Source: Devosia sp.
GTDB taxonomy: Bacteria > Pseudomonadota > Alphaproteobacteria > Rhizobiales > Devosiaceae
NCBI RefSeq assembly: GCF_028290435.1
Contig: NZ_JAQGJV010000004.1
Location: forward strand, 1 to 55,320
DNA length: 55,320 bases
Direction: 5' to 3'
Shown: positions 7,196 to 15,796 of the stretch, one piece after another
How positions within the stretch are numbered: the stretch's first letter is position 1
Layout: each line of letters starts with the position of its first letter
Translations under genes and position numbers: made by a program
Notes under the pieces: model-generated
The model's input: only the letters and a program-made list of their open reading frames with translations
The model's database searches: none
What the model was told of the DNA's origin: nothing

Positions 7196-8119
7196 CTACC
7201 GCACCAACCCCGGCTCCACCAGCGCTCCGCGCTGCCCGATCACAATCCCCGCCACCCGATGCGCCGCCGTGGCCGCATCCTGCAACGACTTCCCCGCCAG
7301 CCGCGCGCTCAAATACGCCCCGTTGAACGAGTCGCCCGCGCCCGTCGGGTCTACCACAACCGCCCCCGTCGGCGGTGCCACGGTCACCCGCTGGCTTGCC
7401 GTCGCGATCAGCGCCGGATTGGCCCCGTCCTTGACCACCACTTCTTCAACGCCAAGTTCCAGATACCGCTCGGCCGTCTCTTCCACCGACTTGTCGCCAA
7501 ACACCGGTGCCTCGTCCGAATGCGTCGGCAGCACGATATCGCACACGCTCGCCGCCGCCGTCAGCATCGAGGCCATCACCCGCTGACTGCTCCACAGGGC
7601 CGGTCGCAGATTGGGGTCGAACACGATTTTAGCCCCCGCATCGCGCGCTCGTACGATCGCCCCCAAGAGCCTTCCACGCGCCCGCGGATGCAGGATCGCC
7701 ATGGTGATGCCGGAGAAATACACCATGTTGGCGCCCTCCAGCGCGCCGTTGAGCGCATCCTTGTCCTCGGCCATCAGCTTGGCTGCCGATTGGTCGCGCC
7801 AATAGGTGAAATGCCGGTCGCCATGCTCCTGGTGGATCATATACAGCCCCGGCCGCCGCCCTTTGACTTTGCCGATAAACTGCGTGCCGATGCCGTTGCT
7901 ATCCAGAAACGCACGGATATCGCCCGAATAGCGGTCCTCGCCCAGGGCAGTGAAATAATCCACTTCCCAGTCGTCCCCCAGCAGCGCCCGCATGTACCAG
8001 GCCGTATTGAGCGTATCACCGGCATAGCCCAGCCGGTATTGCCGATCCTCGCCCCCGGCCATCTCGATCATGCACTCGCCAATGCTTACGAACCGCTGTG
8101 CCAAGTTCAAAATCTCCAT
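7196..8119 (-). CDS. kdgK: PfkB family sugar kinase, probably 2-keto-3-deoxygluconate kinase
   Basis: Ribokinase-fold kinase of 307 residues from the ATG at 8119 (AGGGAC upstream); an upstream in-frame extension to 8275 runs through the promoter region and is rejected. N-terminus FVSIGECMIEM, GYAGDTLNTAWYM for sugar binding, FDPNLRPALW in the middle, and the C-terminal PfkB signature VDPTGAGDSFNGAYLSARLAG with catalytic Asp in GAGD. The FDPNLRP segment and YAGDTLNTA are typical of 2-keto-3-deoxygluconate kinases. That fits the divergent partner, a fructuronate reductase-like enzyme of the same hexuronate pathway. Other PfkB sugar kinases cannot be excluded. Confidence 0.8.
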   Translation of the reverse strand: MEILNLAQRFVSIGECMIEMAGGEDRQYRLGYAGDTLNTAWYMRALLGDDWEVDYFTALGEDRYSGDIRAFLDSNGIGTQFIGKVKGRRPGLYMIHQEHGDRHFTYWRDQSAAKLMAEDKDALNGALEGANMVYFSGITMAILHPRARGRLLGAIVRARDAGAKIVFDPNLRPALWSSQRVMASMLTAAASVCDIVLPTHSDEAPVFGDKSVEETAERYLELGVEEVVVKDGANPALIATASQRVTVAPPTGAVVVDPTGAGDSFNGAYLSARLAGKSLQDAATAAHRVAGIVIGQRGALVEPGLVR

Positions 8120-8173
8120 TGCGTCCCTATGGGTTATGCCGTCAAACCCACCTGCGCCGCAAGATTGCGCATA

Positions 8174-8197
8174 GCCTTCCATACAAGTTTGGAAGGC
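8174..8197. promoter_or_regulatory. Inverted repeat in the hexuronate divergent promoter
   Basis: GCCTTCCA (8174-8181) and TGGAAGGC (8190-8197) form a perfect 8-bp inverted repeat around eight bases, TACAAGTT. Outside it, GCGCATA to the left and TATGCTGCGC to the right continue the symmetry imperfectly. It lies midway between the divergent starts at 8119 and 8235, where a shared regulator would bind. No regulator gene is adjacent; a GntR-type regulator encoded elsewhere is one possibility. Confidence 0.5.
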
Positions 8198-8234
8198 CTT
8201 ATGCTGCGCCCTGTTGTTTGGAGATTCTGCCGCC

Positions 8235-9707
8235 ATGACCCGCCTGAGCGCCAAAACCCTTGCCGGATCGCCCACGGGCTTTGCCGTCCCCGATTATGAC
8301 CGCAGCGCGGTGACGCCCGGCATCGTGCATCTCGGCATCGGTGCCTTTCACCGCGCCCATATGGCGGTCTATGTCGATAGCCTGCTGGCGACAAACCCCA
8401 GCTGGGGCGTTGTCGGCGCCAGCCTGCGCCGTCCCGATACCAAGGAAGCGCTGGAGCCGCAGGATGGCCTCTACACAGTCGCCGTGCGCGACGCCTCCGG
8501 CACCAAGGCCCGTGTCATCGGCTCGATCCTCAAAGTGCTCGATGCCAATACCCAGCGCAGCGAATTGCTCGATCTGATGGCCTCGCCCGCCATCCGCATC
8601 GTCTCGCTCACCGTCACGGAAAAGGGCTATTGCTCCGCCCCCGCCACCGGCGAGCTCGATCCGAACCATCCCGATATCGTCCATGACCTGGCCAATCCCG
8701 ATGCCCCCCGCAGCGCGCCGGGCATAATCGTCGCCGCCCTGGCCCAGCGCCGCGCCGCCGATATCCGCCCGTTCACCGTCATGAGTTGCGACAATCTCCC
8801 CTCCAACGGCCCCACCACCCGCCGCATTGTCGTCCGCTTCGCCGAACTGCGCGATCCCGCTCTGGGCGCCTGGGTCGCCGAACACGTCGCCTTCCCCGGC
8901 ACCATGATCGACCGCATCGTGCCCTCCACCACCGATGCCGACCGCGCCATGGTCACTTCGCTGACCGGGCTCGAAGACGCCTGGCCGATCATGACCGAGC
9001 CCTTCACCCAATGGGTTATCGAAGATCATTTCCCCCTCGGCCGCCCACCCTTCGAAACTGTTGGCGCGCAAGTGGTCAAGGATGTCGAACCCTTCGAGCG
9101 CATGAAGCTGCGCATGCTCAACGGCTCTCACTCGACTCTAGCCTATCTCGGCTACCTCGCCGGTCATCAATACGTCTCCGACGCCATGGCCGATCCGGCT
9201 TTCGTCAAGCTGATCCACAATCTGATGACCGAGGAAGCCATCCCCACCCTCGACATGCCCGGCGTCGACCTGCCCGGTTATCGCGATCAATTGCTCGAAC
9301 GCTTCCGCAATCCCGCCCTGCAGCACCGCACTTGGCAGATCGCCATGGACGGCACGCAAAAACTCCCCCAACGCCTTCTCGGCACCATCCGCGACCGCCT
9401 CAAGGCCGACCAGCCCATCACCCACCTCGCCTTGGGCGTTGCCGCCTGGATGCGCTACGTCATGGGCATCGACGAGAACGGCGACACCATTGATGTGAAG
9501 GACCCCCTCGCCATGCGCATGATGGCGATTTCGGCGGGGGCAGGGGGTGACCCCGAAGCGCTGTTCGATGGCCTATCGGCGCTGACCGAAGTGTTCGGCA
9601 CGGATCTGCCCCAGAACGAAGTGTTCCGCGGCACGGTCATCGAGCACTTGGAGAGCTTGTTTGAGATCGGATCGGCGGAGACAGTGGCGGAATTGGTTGG
9701 CGACTAA
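8235..9707 (+). CDS. uxuB: Mannitol dehydrogenase family oxidoreductase, probably fructuronate reductase
   Basis: Long-chain polyol dehydrogenase of 490 residues. The ATG at 8235 begins MTRLSAKTL and is preferred to an in-frame codon at 8214. N-terminal NAD-binding part begins at GIVHLGIGAFHRAH (near residue 31). The family catalytic motif KLRMLNGSHSTLAYLGYL (near 290) contains the Lys, Asn and His used in the polyol-specific site. UxuB reduces D-fructuronate to D-mannonate with NADH; mannitol or arabinitol dehydrogenases share the fold. The divergent 2-keto-3-deoxygluconate kinase argues for hexuronate use, but the mannonate dehydratase and aldolase are not in this window. Gene symbol is therefore tentative. 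Confidence 0.8.
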   Translation: MTRLSAKTLAGSPTGFAVPDYDRSAVTPGIVHLGIGAFHRAHMAVYVDSLLATNPSWGVVGASLRRPDTKEALEPQDGLYTVAVRDASGTKARVIGSILKVLDANTQRSELLDLMASPAIRIVSLTVTEKGYCSAPATGELDPNHPDIVHDLANPDAPRSAPGIIVAALAQRRAADIRPFTVMSCDNLPSNGPTTRRIVVRFAELRDPALGAWVAEHVAFPGTMIDRIVPSTTDADRAMVTSLTGLEDAWPIMTEPFTQWVIEDHFPLGRPPFETVGAQVVKDVEPFERMKLRMLNGSHSTLAYLGYLAGHQYVSDAMADPAFVKLIHNLMTEEAIPTLDMPGVDLPGYRDQLLERFRNPALQHRTWQIAMDGTQKLPQRLLGTIRDRLKADQPITHLALGVAAWMRYVMGIDENGDTIDVKDPLAMRMMAISAGAGGDPEALFDGLSALTEVFGTDLPQNEVFRGTVIEHLESLFEIGSAETVAELVGD

Positions 9708-9721
9708 TCTAGCAGTCGACA

Positions 9722-9830
9722 CCCTCCCCCTTGCGGGGAGGGATCAAGGGTGGGGGGATGTTTAGCCCCGATCCATCATCGTGGCTCCCAACACCCCCAC
9801 CCACCTCCCCCGTCAAGGGGGAGGAGTTCG
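9722..9830. repeat. Dispersed intergenic repeat family A, copy 2 (inverted)
   Basis: Reverse complement of the block at 2154-2259, including ATCCATCATCGTGGCTCCCA and the terminal CTCCCCCTTGCGGGGAGG hairpin. It begins 14 bases after the stop of the fructuronate reductase gene. Together with the family B copy that follows, it fills the 302-bp gap up to 10009; no gene is visible there. Confidence 0.78.
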
Positions 9831-9867
9831 TCCGGTGGTTGGGCTGAAACAGTGGACCAACCTTCTA

Positions 9868-9990
9868 TTCCTCTCCTCGTCGGGGAGAGGGTGGATCGGC
9901 GCAGCCGAGACGGGTGAGGGTGCACTTTATCAGGGCAGACACCCTCATCCGGCGCTACGCGCCACCTTCTCCCCGACGGGGAGAAGAAAA
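9868..9990. repeat. Dispersed intergenic repeat family B, copy 2 (inverted)
   Basis: CTCTCCTCGTCGGGGAGAGG, GAGACGGGTGAGGG, a variable centre, CCCTCATCCGGCGCTACGCG and CTTCTCCCCGACGGGGAGAA. Read as reverse complement it matches 7031-7180 block by block. It sits next to family A copy 2, downstream of the iron-type alcohol dehydrogenase gene on the minus strand. Confidence 0.78.
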
Positions 9991-10009
9991 GGCCGGCCTA
10001 ATCCCGGGT

Positions 10010-11164
10010 CTAAACCCAGCCGTTCAACGCCCGATCGAAAATATCCAGCGCCCGCGCCTTGGTCAGCTCGATGGGATTGCCCCCCGCCGTCGGATCAACG
10101 ATCGCCATCTCCCCGATCAAATCCCGCTTCGACTCATCGACGCCAAACTCCCGCAGCGTATTGGGCACATCCAGCCGCTGCCGCAGCGCCAATACCGCAT
10201 GCTGGAAGGCCTCGAAGCTTGGCGACATCCCCAGATATGCCGCCAGCCGCGCAATCCGCTGCTCGATGGCCGAGCGATTGACCGCCAGCACATAGGGCAT
10301 GAACACCGCATTGGTCATGCCGTGATGGGTGTCGTAAAGCGCCCCCACCGGATGGCTCAGCGCATGGATGGCCCCCAGCCCCTTCTGGAACGCCGTCGCC
10401 CCCATCGCCGCCGCGCTCATCAAATGTCCACGCGCTTCGATGTCATTGGGATCGAGATAAACCTTGGGCAAGTTCTCGAACACCAGCCGAATGCCCTCGA
10501 CCGCGATGCCGTCGGCCAACGGGTGATAGCCCGGCGCGCAATAGGCTTCGAGGCAATGCGCCAAGGCATCCATGCCGGTGCCCACGGTGATGAATTTGGG
10601 CATGCCCACCGTCAGCTCCGGATCGACGATCACCACCTTGGGCATCATCAGGGGGTGGAAAATCACCTTCTTGGTGTGCGTGGTCTCGTCGGTGATGACG
10701 CTGGCGCGGCCCACCTCCGAGCCGGTGCCTGCCGTCGTCGGCACGGCGACGATCGGGAAAATCCCCTTGGGGTCGGCACGGGTCCACCAATCGCCGATAT
10801 CCTCGAAGTCCCACATCGGGCGCGTCTGGCCGGCCATGAAGGCGATGGCCTTGCCGACATCCAGCCCGGAGCCGCCGCCGAAGGCGATGACGCCATCATA
10901 GCCGCCCGCCCGCAGCGCCTCGACGCCGGCATTCACATTGGCCGAGATCGGATTGGGCTTCACATCGGCGAATACGCCAGCTTCGATCCCCGCGGCCTTG
11001 AGCAGTGCCAACGTATTCTGCGTCACCGGCAGGTTGACCAGCCCAGCATCGGTCACCAGCAGCGGCTTGCTGATCCCCGCGCTCTTGAGCGCCTCGGGCA
11101 ATTCGGCAATGCGCCCCGCGCCGAACTTGATGGCGGTCGGGTAGTTCCAGTTGGCTTTGGTCAT
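10010..11164 (-). CDS. Iron-type (group III) alcohol dehydrogenase
   Basis: NAD(P)-dependent dehydrogenase of 384 residues from the ATG at 11164 (MTKANWNYPTAIKFGAGRI). An open frame upstream runs through a repeat and is not used. Cofactor loops GGGSGLDVGKA (near 100) and VPTTAGTGSEVG (near 143). Metal ligands in DALAHCLEAY (Asp/His, near 200) and in the segment IHALSHPVGALYDTHHG (near 268-284), as in Fe-ADHs. Last gene of the putative gamma-glutamylation operon. There it could oxidise the hydroxyl of a gamma-glutamylated amino alcohol to the aldehyde for the next-door aldehyde dehydrogenase. That substrate is inferred from context only. Confidence 0.88.
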   Translation of the reverse strand: MTKANWNYPTAIKFGAGRIAELPEALKSAGISKPLLVTDAGLVNLPVTQNTLALLKAAGIEAGVFADVKPNPISANVNAGVEALRAGGYDGVIAFGGGSGLDVGKAIAFMAGQTRPMWDFEDIGDWWTRADPKGIFPIVAVPTTAGTGSEVGRASVITDETTHTKKVIFHPLMMPKVVIVDPELTVGMPKFITVGTGMDALAHCLEAYCAPGYHPLADGIAVEGIRLVFENLPKVYLDPNDIEARGHLMSAAAMGATAFQKGLGAIHALSHPVGALYDTHHGMTNAVFMPYVLAVNRSAIEQRIARLAAYLGMSPSFEAFQHAVLALRQRLDVPNTLREFGVDESKRDLIGEMAIVDPTAGGNPIELTKARALDIFDRALNGWV

Positions 11165-11174
11165 TGGGGCCTCC

Positions 11175-11308
11175 AGTGGCACGCCCTCGTGGTTCGAGGG
11201 TCGCTGCGCTCCCGCCTCACCATGAGGTCTACTGGAGCTGCGATTCAAAGTAGCCCTCATGGTGAGGTGCGAGTTCTTACGAGCCTCGAACCACGAGGGC
11301 GTGGCACT
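11175..11308. repeat. Palindromic element family P, copy 1
   Basis: A 134-bp element with long inverted ends: 11175-11199 and 11284-11308 are reverse complements at 24 of 25 positions and contain ACGCCCTCGTGGTTCGAGG. Inside are CCTCACCATGAGG (11215-11227) and its exact reverse complement CCTCATGGTGAGG (11255-11267). The right end overlaps the stop codon of the aldehyde dehydrogenase by two bases, and the element fills the gap to the alcohol dehydrogenase. A second copy is at 47017-47164, also ending on a stop codon. Confidence 0.88.
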
Positions 11309-12689
11309 AGCCATGCTTGAAATGATAACTCTTGGGCTGGGTCAAATTCGCATAGCCAATCTCGCTCAACGCGCCGCCCTTGCCGGTGTCTTTGACCCCG
11401 GTCCACACCAGCCCCGGATCGAGATAGTCACAGCGATTGGCGAACACCGTGCCAGTCTCGACCCGCGCGCCGATTTTGCCCGCCGCATCCAGGTCCTCGG
11501 TCCAGATCGAGGCCGTCAGCCCATAGGGGCTGTCGTTCATCAGCGTGATGGCTTCCTCGTCGTCCGCCACCTTCATGATGCCGACAACCGGCCCAAAGCT
11601 TTCCTCGCGCATAACCGACATCTGGTGGTTCACATTGGTCAACACCTCCGGCGCCAGATACGGCGAGCCGTCTTTGTCCAGCTCATGCCTTGAATTCAAA
11701 TGCCGCTTCGCCCCACCGCGCACGGCCTCCTCGGTCTGTCCGCGCACATGATCGGCAAAATTCCCCCGTGCCATCGGCCCAACCACGGTCGCTTCATCCA
11801 ACGGATTGCCCAGGGTCCAGCCCTTGGCATTCTCGACGAAGCGCTCGACGAACCCGTCATAGATCACCGCATCGACATAGATGCGCTCAACACCGCAGCA
11901 GCTTTGCCCGGAATTGAAGAACGAGCCATCGACCAGGTTCTCGACCGCGTTGTCGAGATTGGCATCGGCGCGGACATAGGCCGGGTCCTTGCCGCCCAGT
12001 TCCAGCCCGAGCGTCGCGAATGTGCCGGCCGCGGCTTTTTCGATCCGGCGGCCACCCTCGACCGAACCGGTGAAATTGATGTGGTCGATCGCGCCCGAGG
12101 CGATCAGTGTTTCGGTGTCCGCATGGCCAAGCACCAGGTTTTGGAAAATGCCGTCGGGAAGTCCAGCATGCTTGGCCGCTTCGGCAAATCTCTCTCCCGC
12201 CAGCAGCGTCTGGCTGGCATGCTTGAGGATCACCGCATTGCCCGCCATCAGCCCCGGCACGATCGAATTGACCGCCGTCAAAAACGGATAATTCCACGGC
12301 GCAATCACCATCACCGTGCCCAACGCTTCCCGCGTGATATACCGTGTAAACCCCGGCTTATCGGTTTTCTCCACCGGCGCCAGGCTCGCTTCGGCAATCG
12401 CAATCATATGCCGCGCCCGTTCCTCGACGCCGCGCTTCTCGCCCCCGAACCGGATCGGCCTTCCCATCTGCCAGGCCAGTTCGGGCACGATCGCGTCGTT
12501 CATTTCCAGCAGCGCATCGACGAAATGGCTCATCACCTTGGCCCGCTCGGCCACGGTGATCTCGTGCCAGCTGTGCCGCGCCGCTTTGGCGCGCACCACC
12601 GCCGCATCGATTTCCGCACCGCTGGCCAAAGCCCGCTCAGCATAAACGCTGCCGTCGATCGGCGAGATGATTTTGACCGTTTCCGTCAT
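11307..12689 (-). CDS. NAD(P)-dependent aldehyde dehydrogenase
   Basis: ALDH superfamily enzyme of 460 residues. Visible: VIAPWNYPFLTAVNSIVPGLMAGN (about 130-153), NFTGSVEGGRRIEKAA (cofactor loop, near 207), general base Glu in LELGGKDPAYV (near 230) and the catalytic Cys in NSGQSCCGVERIYV (near 264; two adjacent Cys, the first aligning with the usual nucleophile). C-terminal EESFGPVVGIM is also standard. Closest in style to succinate semialdehyde or gamma-glutamyl-aminoaldehyde dehydrogenases. In this operon it would oxidise a gamma-glutamylated aminoaldehyde to the acid. Gaps on both sides contain repeats (11175-11308 and 12716-12785), so the operon is interrupted but still co-directional. 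Confidence 0.9.
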   Translation of the reverse strand: MTETVKIISPIDGSVYAERALASGAEIDAAVVRAKAARHSWHEITVAERAKVMSHFVDALLEMNDAIVPELAWQMGRPIRFGGEKRGVEERARHMIAIAEASLAPVEKTDKPGFTRYITREALGTVMVIAPWNYPFLTAVNSIVPGLMAGNAVILKHASQTLLAGERFAEAAKHAGLPDGIFQNLVLGHADTETLIASGAIDHINFTGSVEGGRRIEKAAAGTFATLGLELGGKDPAYVRADANLDNAVENLVDGSFFNSGQSCCGVERIYVDAVIYDGFVERFVENAKGWTLGNPLDEATVVGPMARGNFADHVRGQTEEAVRGGAKRHLNSRHELDKDGSPYLAPEVLTNVNHQMSVMREESFGPVVGIMKVADDEEAITLMNDSPYGLTASIWTEDLDAAGKIGARVETGTVFANRCDYLDPGLVWTGVKDTGKGGALSEIGYANLTQPKSYHFKHG

Positions 12690-12715
12690 GTTCCAGCCTA
12701 TTACCTTGCCACGAT

Positions 12716-12785
12716 GTCATCCCCGCGCAGGCGGGGACCCATCCTGGAATCTCAAGTTGGGCCCCGGCTCAAGGCCGGGGTGACA
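12716..12785. repeat. GTCATYCCCGC-type palindromic repeat, copy 1
   Basis: Two related hairpins in a row: GTCATCCCCGCGCAGGCGGG with flank ACCCATC, then GGCCCCGGCTCAAGGCCGGG ending GTGACACCGAG. The same pair of modules, in the same order and with GTGACACCGAG at the end, is found at 53061-53190. Single or variant modules lie at 20088-20113 and 31886-31967. It is in the gap between the glutamine synthetase-like and aldehyde dehydrogenase genes. Confidence 0.75.
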
Positions 12786-12821
12786 CCGAGTATGTGATGC
12801 CGCTTGTGGCAGCAAGTGGGC

Positions 12822-14186
12822 TTAGCTGCGTTCAAAACCGCGCTTGAGCTCCCAATCGGTCACGCGCCGATCATACTCGAACTGTTCCCATTCCGCCGTA
12901 TGGACATAGTGCCCCACCACATCCTCGCCGAACACCTCGCGCAACAGCACCGAATGGCGCAGCGTTTCAGTGGCTTCACGCAGCGTCTTGGGAATTTCGC
13001 GCAGCTTTTCAGTCACATAGGCGTCGCCGACGAATGCCGGCTCCAGCGGCAGCTTGTCCTCGATGCCCTTGATCCCAGCCGCGATCAGCGCCGCCATGGC
13101 GAGATAAGGGTTCAAATCCGCGCCCCCAATCCGGCATTCCACCCGGATCGCCTTGCCGCCTTCGCCACACAGCCGGAACCCGGCCGTCCGGTTATCCGAG
13201 CTCCAGATCGCCTTGGTGGGCGCAAACGTTCCCGCCTGGAACCGCTTGTAGGAATTGATGTAGGGCGCGAGGAAATAGGTGATGTCGCGCGCATAGGCGA
13301 TCTGCCCAGCCATGAAATGGGCCATGGTCTGGCTCATGCCACGCTCGGCTGAGGGGTCGGCGAACACCGGCTTGCCCGCCATGTCGGCCAGCGACATATG
13401 GATATGGCTCGATGATCCCGCCAGCCCGAAATCCCACTTGGCCATGAAGGTCACGGCCTTGCCCTGCCCATAGGCGATTTCCTTGGTGGCGTTCTTGAGC
13501 ACGACATGGCGGTCGGCCATGGTCAGCGCGTCGGCATATTTGACGTTGATTTCTTCCTGCCCCGGGCCCCATTCGCCCTTGGAGCTTTCCACCGGAATGC
13601 CCGAGGCCTGCAGGTGCTTGCGCAGCGCCCGCATCACCCCCTCTTCCTTACTCGTCTGGAAGATGTGGTAATCCTCGATGTAATAGCCGGAGGTCTTCAG
13701 GTTCCGGTGGCCCTTTTCGTGCACGGTACGGAAATCGTCGTCGAACAGGTAAAATTCCAGCTCCGTCGCCGCGTTGCAGGTATAGCCCATCGCCGCCAGC
13801 CGCTCGATCTGGCGCTTGAGAATGGCGCGCGGGCTATGCGGAATTGGCTCGTGATGGTGGTGATCGCTGAGGTCGCACAACGCCAGCGCCGTGCCCTCTA
13901 GCCATGTCGCCTTCATCAGCGTCGTCAAATCGGGCTTCAGCACGAAATCACCGTAGCCCTTTGCCCAGTTGGCCGCCTCGTAGCCGGGCACCGGCTCCAT
14001 ATCGATATCGTCGGCCAGAAGGTAATCGCAGCCATGGGTTTCATCATGGGCGGTTTCGAGGAAAAACTCGGCTTGCAGCCGCTTGCCCATCAGTCGCCCC
14101 TGCATATCGGGAAAGGCGACGAGGACGGTATCGATCGTGCCGGCGGCGACGTCGGCCTTGAGCGCGTCGAGCGAATAGGCGGCCAT
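12822..14186 (-). CDS. Glutamine synthetase family gamma-glutamyl-amine ligase (PuuA/GlnA4/IpuC-like)
   Basis: GS type I fold ligase of 454 residues from the ATG at 14186 (MAAYSLDALKADV). ATP/metal-binding Glu residues in ATELEFYLFDDD (near 130) and SSKGEWGPGQEEINVKYADA (near 200), the GSSSHIHMSL loop (near 255), and NSYKRFQAGTFAPTKAIWSSDNR (near 310). N-terminal VLVAFPDMQGRLMGKRL is characteristic of the catabolic GS-like group (PuuA, IpuC, actinobacterial GlnA4) rather than of biosynthetic GlnA. These enzymes join glutamate to an amine such as putrescine, isopropylamine or ethanolamine using ATP. Neighbouring permease, dehydrogenases and amidohydrolase support that role. Confidence 0.9.
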   Translation of the reverse strand: MAAYSLDALKADVAAGTIDTVLVAFPDMQGRLMGKRLQAEFFLETAHDETHGCDYLLADDIDMEPVPGYEAANWAKGYGDFVLKPDLTTLMKATWLEGTALALCDLSDHHHHEPIPHSPRAILKRQIERLAAMGYTCNAATELEFYLFDDDFRTVHEKGHRNLKTSGYYIEDYHIFQTSKEEGVMRALRKHLQASGIPVESSKGEWGPGQEEINVKYADALTMADRHVVLKNATKEIAYGQGKAVTFMAKWDFGLAGSSSHIHMSLADMAGKPVFADPSAERGMSQTMAHFMAGQIAYARDITYFLAPYINSYKRFQAGTFAPTKAIWSSDNRTAGFRLCGEGGKAIRVECRIGGADLNPYLAMAALIAAGIKGIEDKLPLEPAFVGDAYVTEKLREIPKTLREATETLRHSVLLREVFGEDVVGHYVHTAEWEQFEYDRRVTDWELKRGFERS

Positions 14187-14213
14187 GCGAAACTCCCACA
14201 GTGTTCTTGATTG

Positions 14214-14239
14214 CGGGGCCACGGTGAACCGCGGCCCCG
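14214..14239. other. Strong intercistronic hairpin in the gamma-glutamylation operon
   Basis: CGGGGCC-A-CGGT (14214-14225) pairs with ACCG-C-GGCCCCG (14228-14239) around a GA loop. It lies between the permease stop and the ligase start. On the minus strand, the coding direction, no T run follows, so it more likely protects or partly attenuates the operon RNA. On the plus strand TTTT follows and it could end antisense transcription. Confidence 0.6.
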
Positions 14240-14247
14240 TTTTGGCG

Positions 14248-15759
14248 TTAGGCCTTTTGATGTTCCATCGCGAATTCTTCTTCCGGCGACAGGATCAGCT
14301 TGTGCCGCCCGATGACCGCGAAGTAGACGACGCCGACGGCGCACCATGCCACCACCCAGATCACGCCCTTGAAGAAGTTCGGGTCTTGCAACTGGTAGAA
14401 CAGTGTCACGGCGGCGATGATGATGGTCAGGACCGCGCCCGGAATGCCCACCGGCGAACGGAACGGCCGCTCGATATTGGGCAGCTTGCGGCGCAGGATA
14501 ATGAAGCTGATCGCCTGCATGATGTAGCTCAACATTGCGCCGAACACCGCCATATTGAGCAGCACCGAGCCAATGATGTCATCGCCGAGCTGGGTTTCGC
14601 CTTCGCCGCCGCCGCCATTGACGAACCAGATGATCAGCATCACCGCCAGGCCCAGCAGCGCGCCCGAGATCATGGCGATATGCGGGGTCTTGTATTTGGG
14701 ATGCGTCACCGACAGCGCCGACGGGAAATACCCCGCCCGGCTGAGCGAATAGACCTGACGGCCCTGCGCGTAGAGGATGGTGTGGAACGAGGCGATAAGC
14801 CCGATCAACGCCACAATGCCGAACAGGGGTGCCGCCGCATCGCCATAGATGTTGCGGATGCCGAGCAGCGCCGGCTCCAGCGACGAGCCAAGGGCAAAGC
14901 TGCCGACGCCGTGGATCGATGGGTTGAGCAGCACGATCATGAACGCGCTGAGCAGCAGGGTGCAGAACCCCAGGAGAATGCCGCGCGGCATGTCGCGCTT
15001 GGGATCGACCGATTCTTCGGCCGCCAGCGGCACCTGCTCGATGGCCAGGAACAGCCAGACTGCGAAGGGCAGGGTAGCCAATACGCCTTGCCAGCCAAAG
15101 GGGAACCATGAGCCATTGCCCTCGGGCAATTCGACTGCGCCACCATCCGGCCCGACGCCGATATTAAGCGCCCAGCGACCGAAATCGATATTGGGGAAGG
15201 CGCTGAACCAGAAGAAGACGAGGCCCGCCAGCGAGATCAGGGTTACCACCAGCGTGACCTTGTAGCTGAGCGCCACGCCATAGATGTTGAGCGCGAGGAA
15301 GATGGCGAAGAACACGATCCACAGGATCGGGTAGAGCGCCGTATCGAGCCCCGTAATCGAGCCGAAATAGCCTGAGATAAAGGTGACGATCACCGCCGGC
15401 GTCAGTACATATTCGACGTTCTCGAACAGGCCGGTGACAAAGCCGCCCCACGGCCCCATCGAGGTGCGCGCGAACGAATAGGCCGCCCCGGTATGGGGCA
15501 GTGCCGGGCTCATCTCGGCAATCGAGGAGACCAGGCCCAGATACATGATGGCGATGATGGCCGCTGCCACCATCATACCGCCCCAGCCGCCGGTGATGAA
15601 ACCGAAGTTCCAGCCGGAGAAGTGGCCAGAAATCACCGCGCCGACGCCGAGCGCCCATAGCGACCAGATGCCCGCATAGCGGGTCAGCCCACGTTTTTCG
15701 AAATAGCTGCTGTCCTGCGTCGCGTAGGCGACGCTGCCGACCTTCTTTGTCTCTGCCAT
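14248..15759 (-). CDS. APC superfamily permease, ethanolamine permease (Eat)-like
   Basis: Inner-membrane carrier of 503 residues with about 12 hydrophobic segments. N-terminal RYAGIWSLWALGVGAVISGHFSGWNFGF shows the APC first-helix glycine motif. PFAVWLFLAIEQVPLAAEESVDPKRDMPRGI (about 240-270) is the conserved TM6 to loop region, and its acidic AAEE followed by DPKRDMPR is typical of the Eat group. The gene lies 37 bp after the amidohydrolase-like gene and 61 bp before the GS-like ligase. It probably imports the amine that the ligase glutamylates; ethanolamine is the best guess, other amines or amino acids are possible. Confidence 0.87.
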   Translation of the reverse strand: MAETKKVGSVAYATQDSSYFEKRGLTRYAGIWSLWALGVGAVISGHFSGWNFGFITGGWGGMMVAAAIIAIMYLGLVSSIAEMSPALPHTGAAYSFARTSMGPWGGFVTGLFENVEYVLTPAVIVTFISGYFGSITGLDTALYPILWIVFFAIFLALNIYGVALSYKVTLVVTLISLAGLVFFWFSAFPNIDFGRWALNIGVGPDGGAVELPEGNGSWFPFGWQGVLATLPFAVWLFLAIEQVPLAAEESVDPKRDMPRGILLGFCTLLLSAFMIVLLNPSIHGVGSFALGSSLEPALLGIRNIYGDAAAPLFGIVALIGLIASFHTILYAQGRQVYSLSRAGYFPSALSVTHPKYKTPHIAMISGALLGLAVMLIIWFVNGGGGEGETQLGDDIIGSVLLNMAVFGAMLSYIMQAISFIILRRKLPNIERPFRSPVGIPGAVLTIIIAAVTLFYQLQDPNFFKGVIWVVAWCAVGVVYFAVIGRHKLILSPEEEFAMEHQKA

Positions 15760-15796
15760 TATTCAAGCCCCCAGGTTTAAAGCCCCAATCTTGCGT

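Noticed and set aside
11175..11308. Insertion sequence remnant
   Set aside because: It has inverted ends but no transposase fragment and no visible target duplication; a short palindromic intergenic element fits better.
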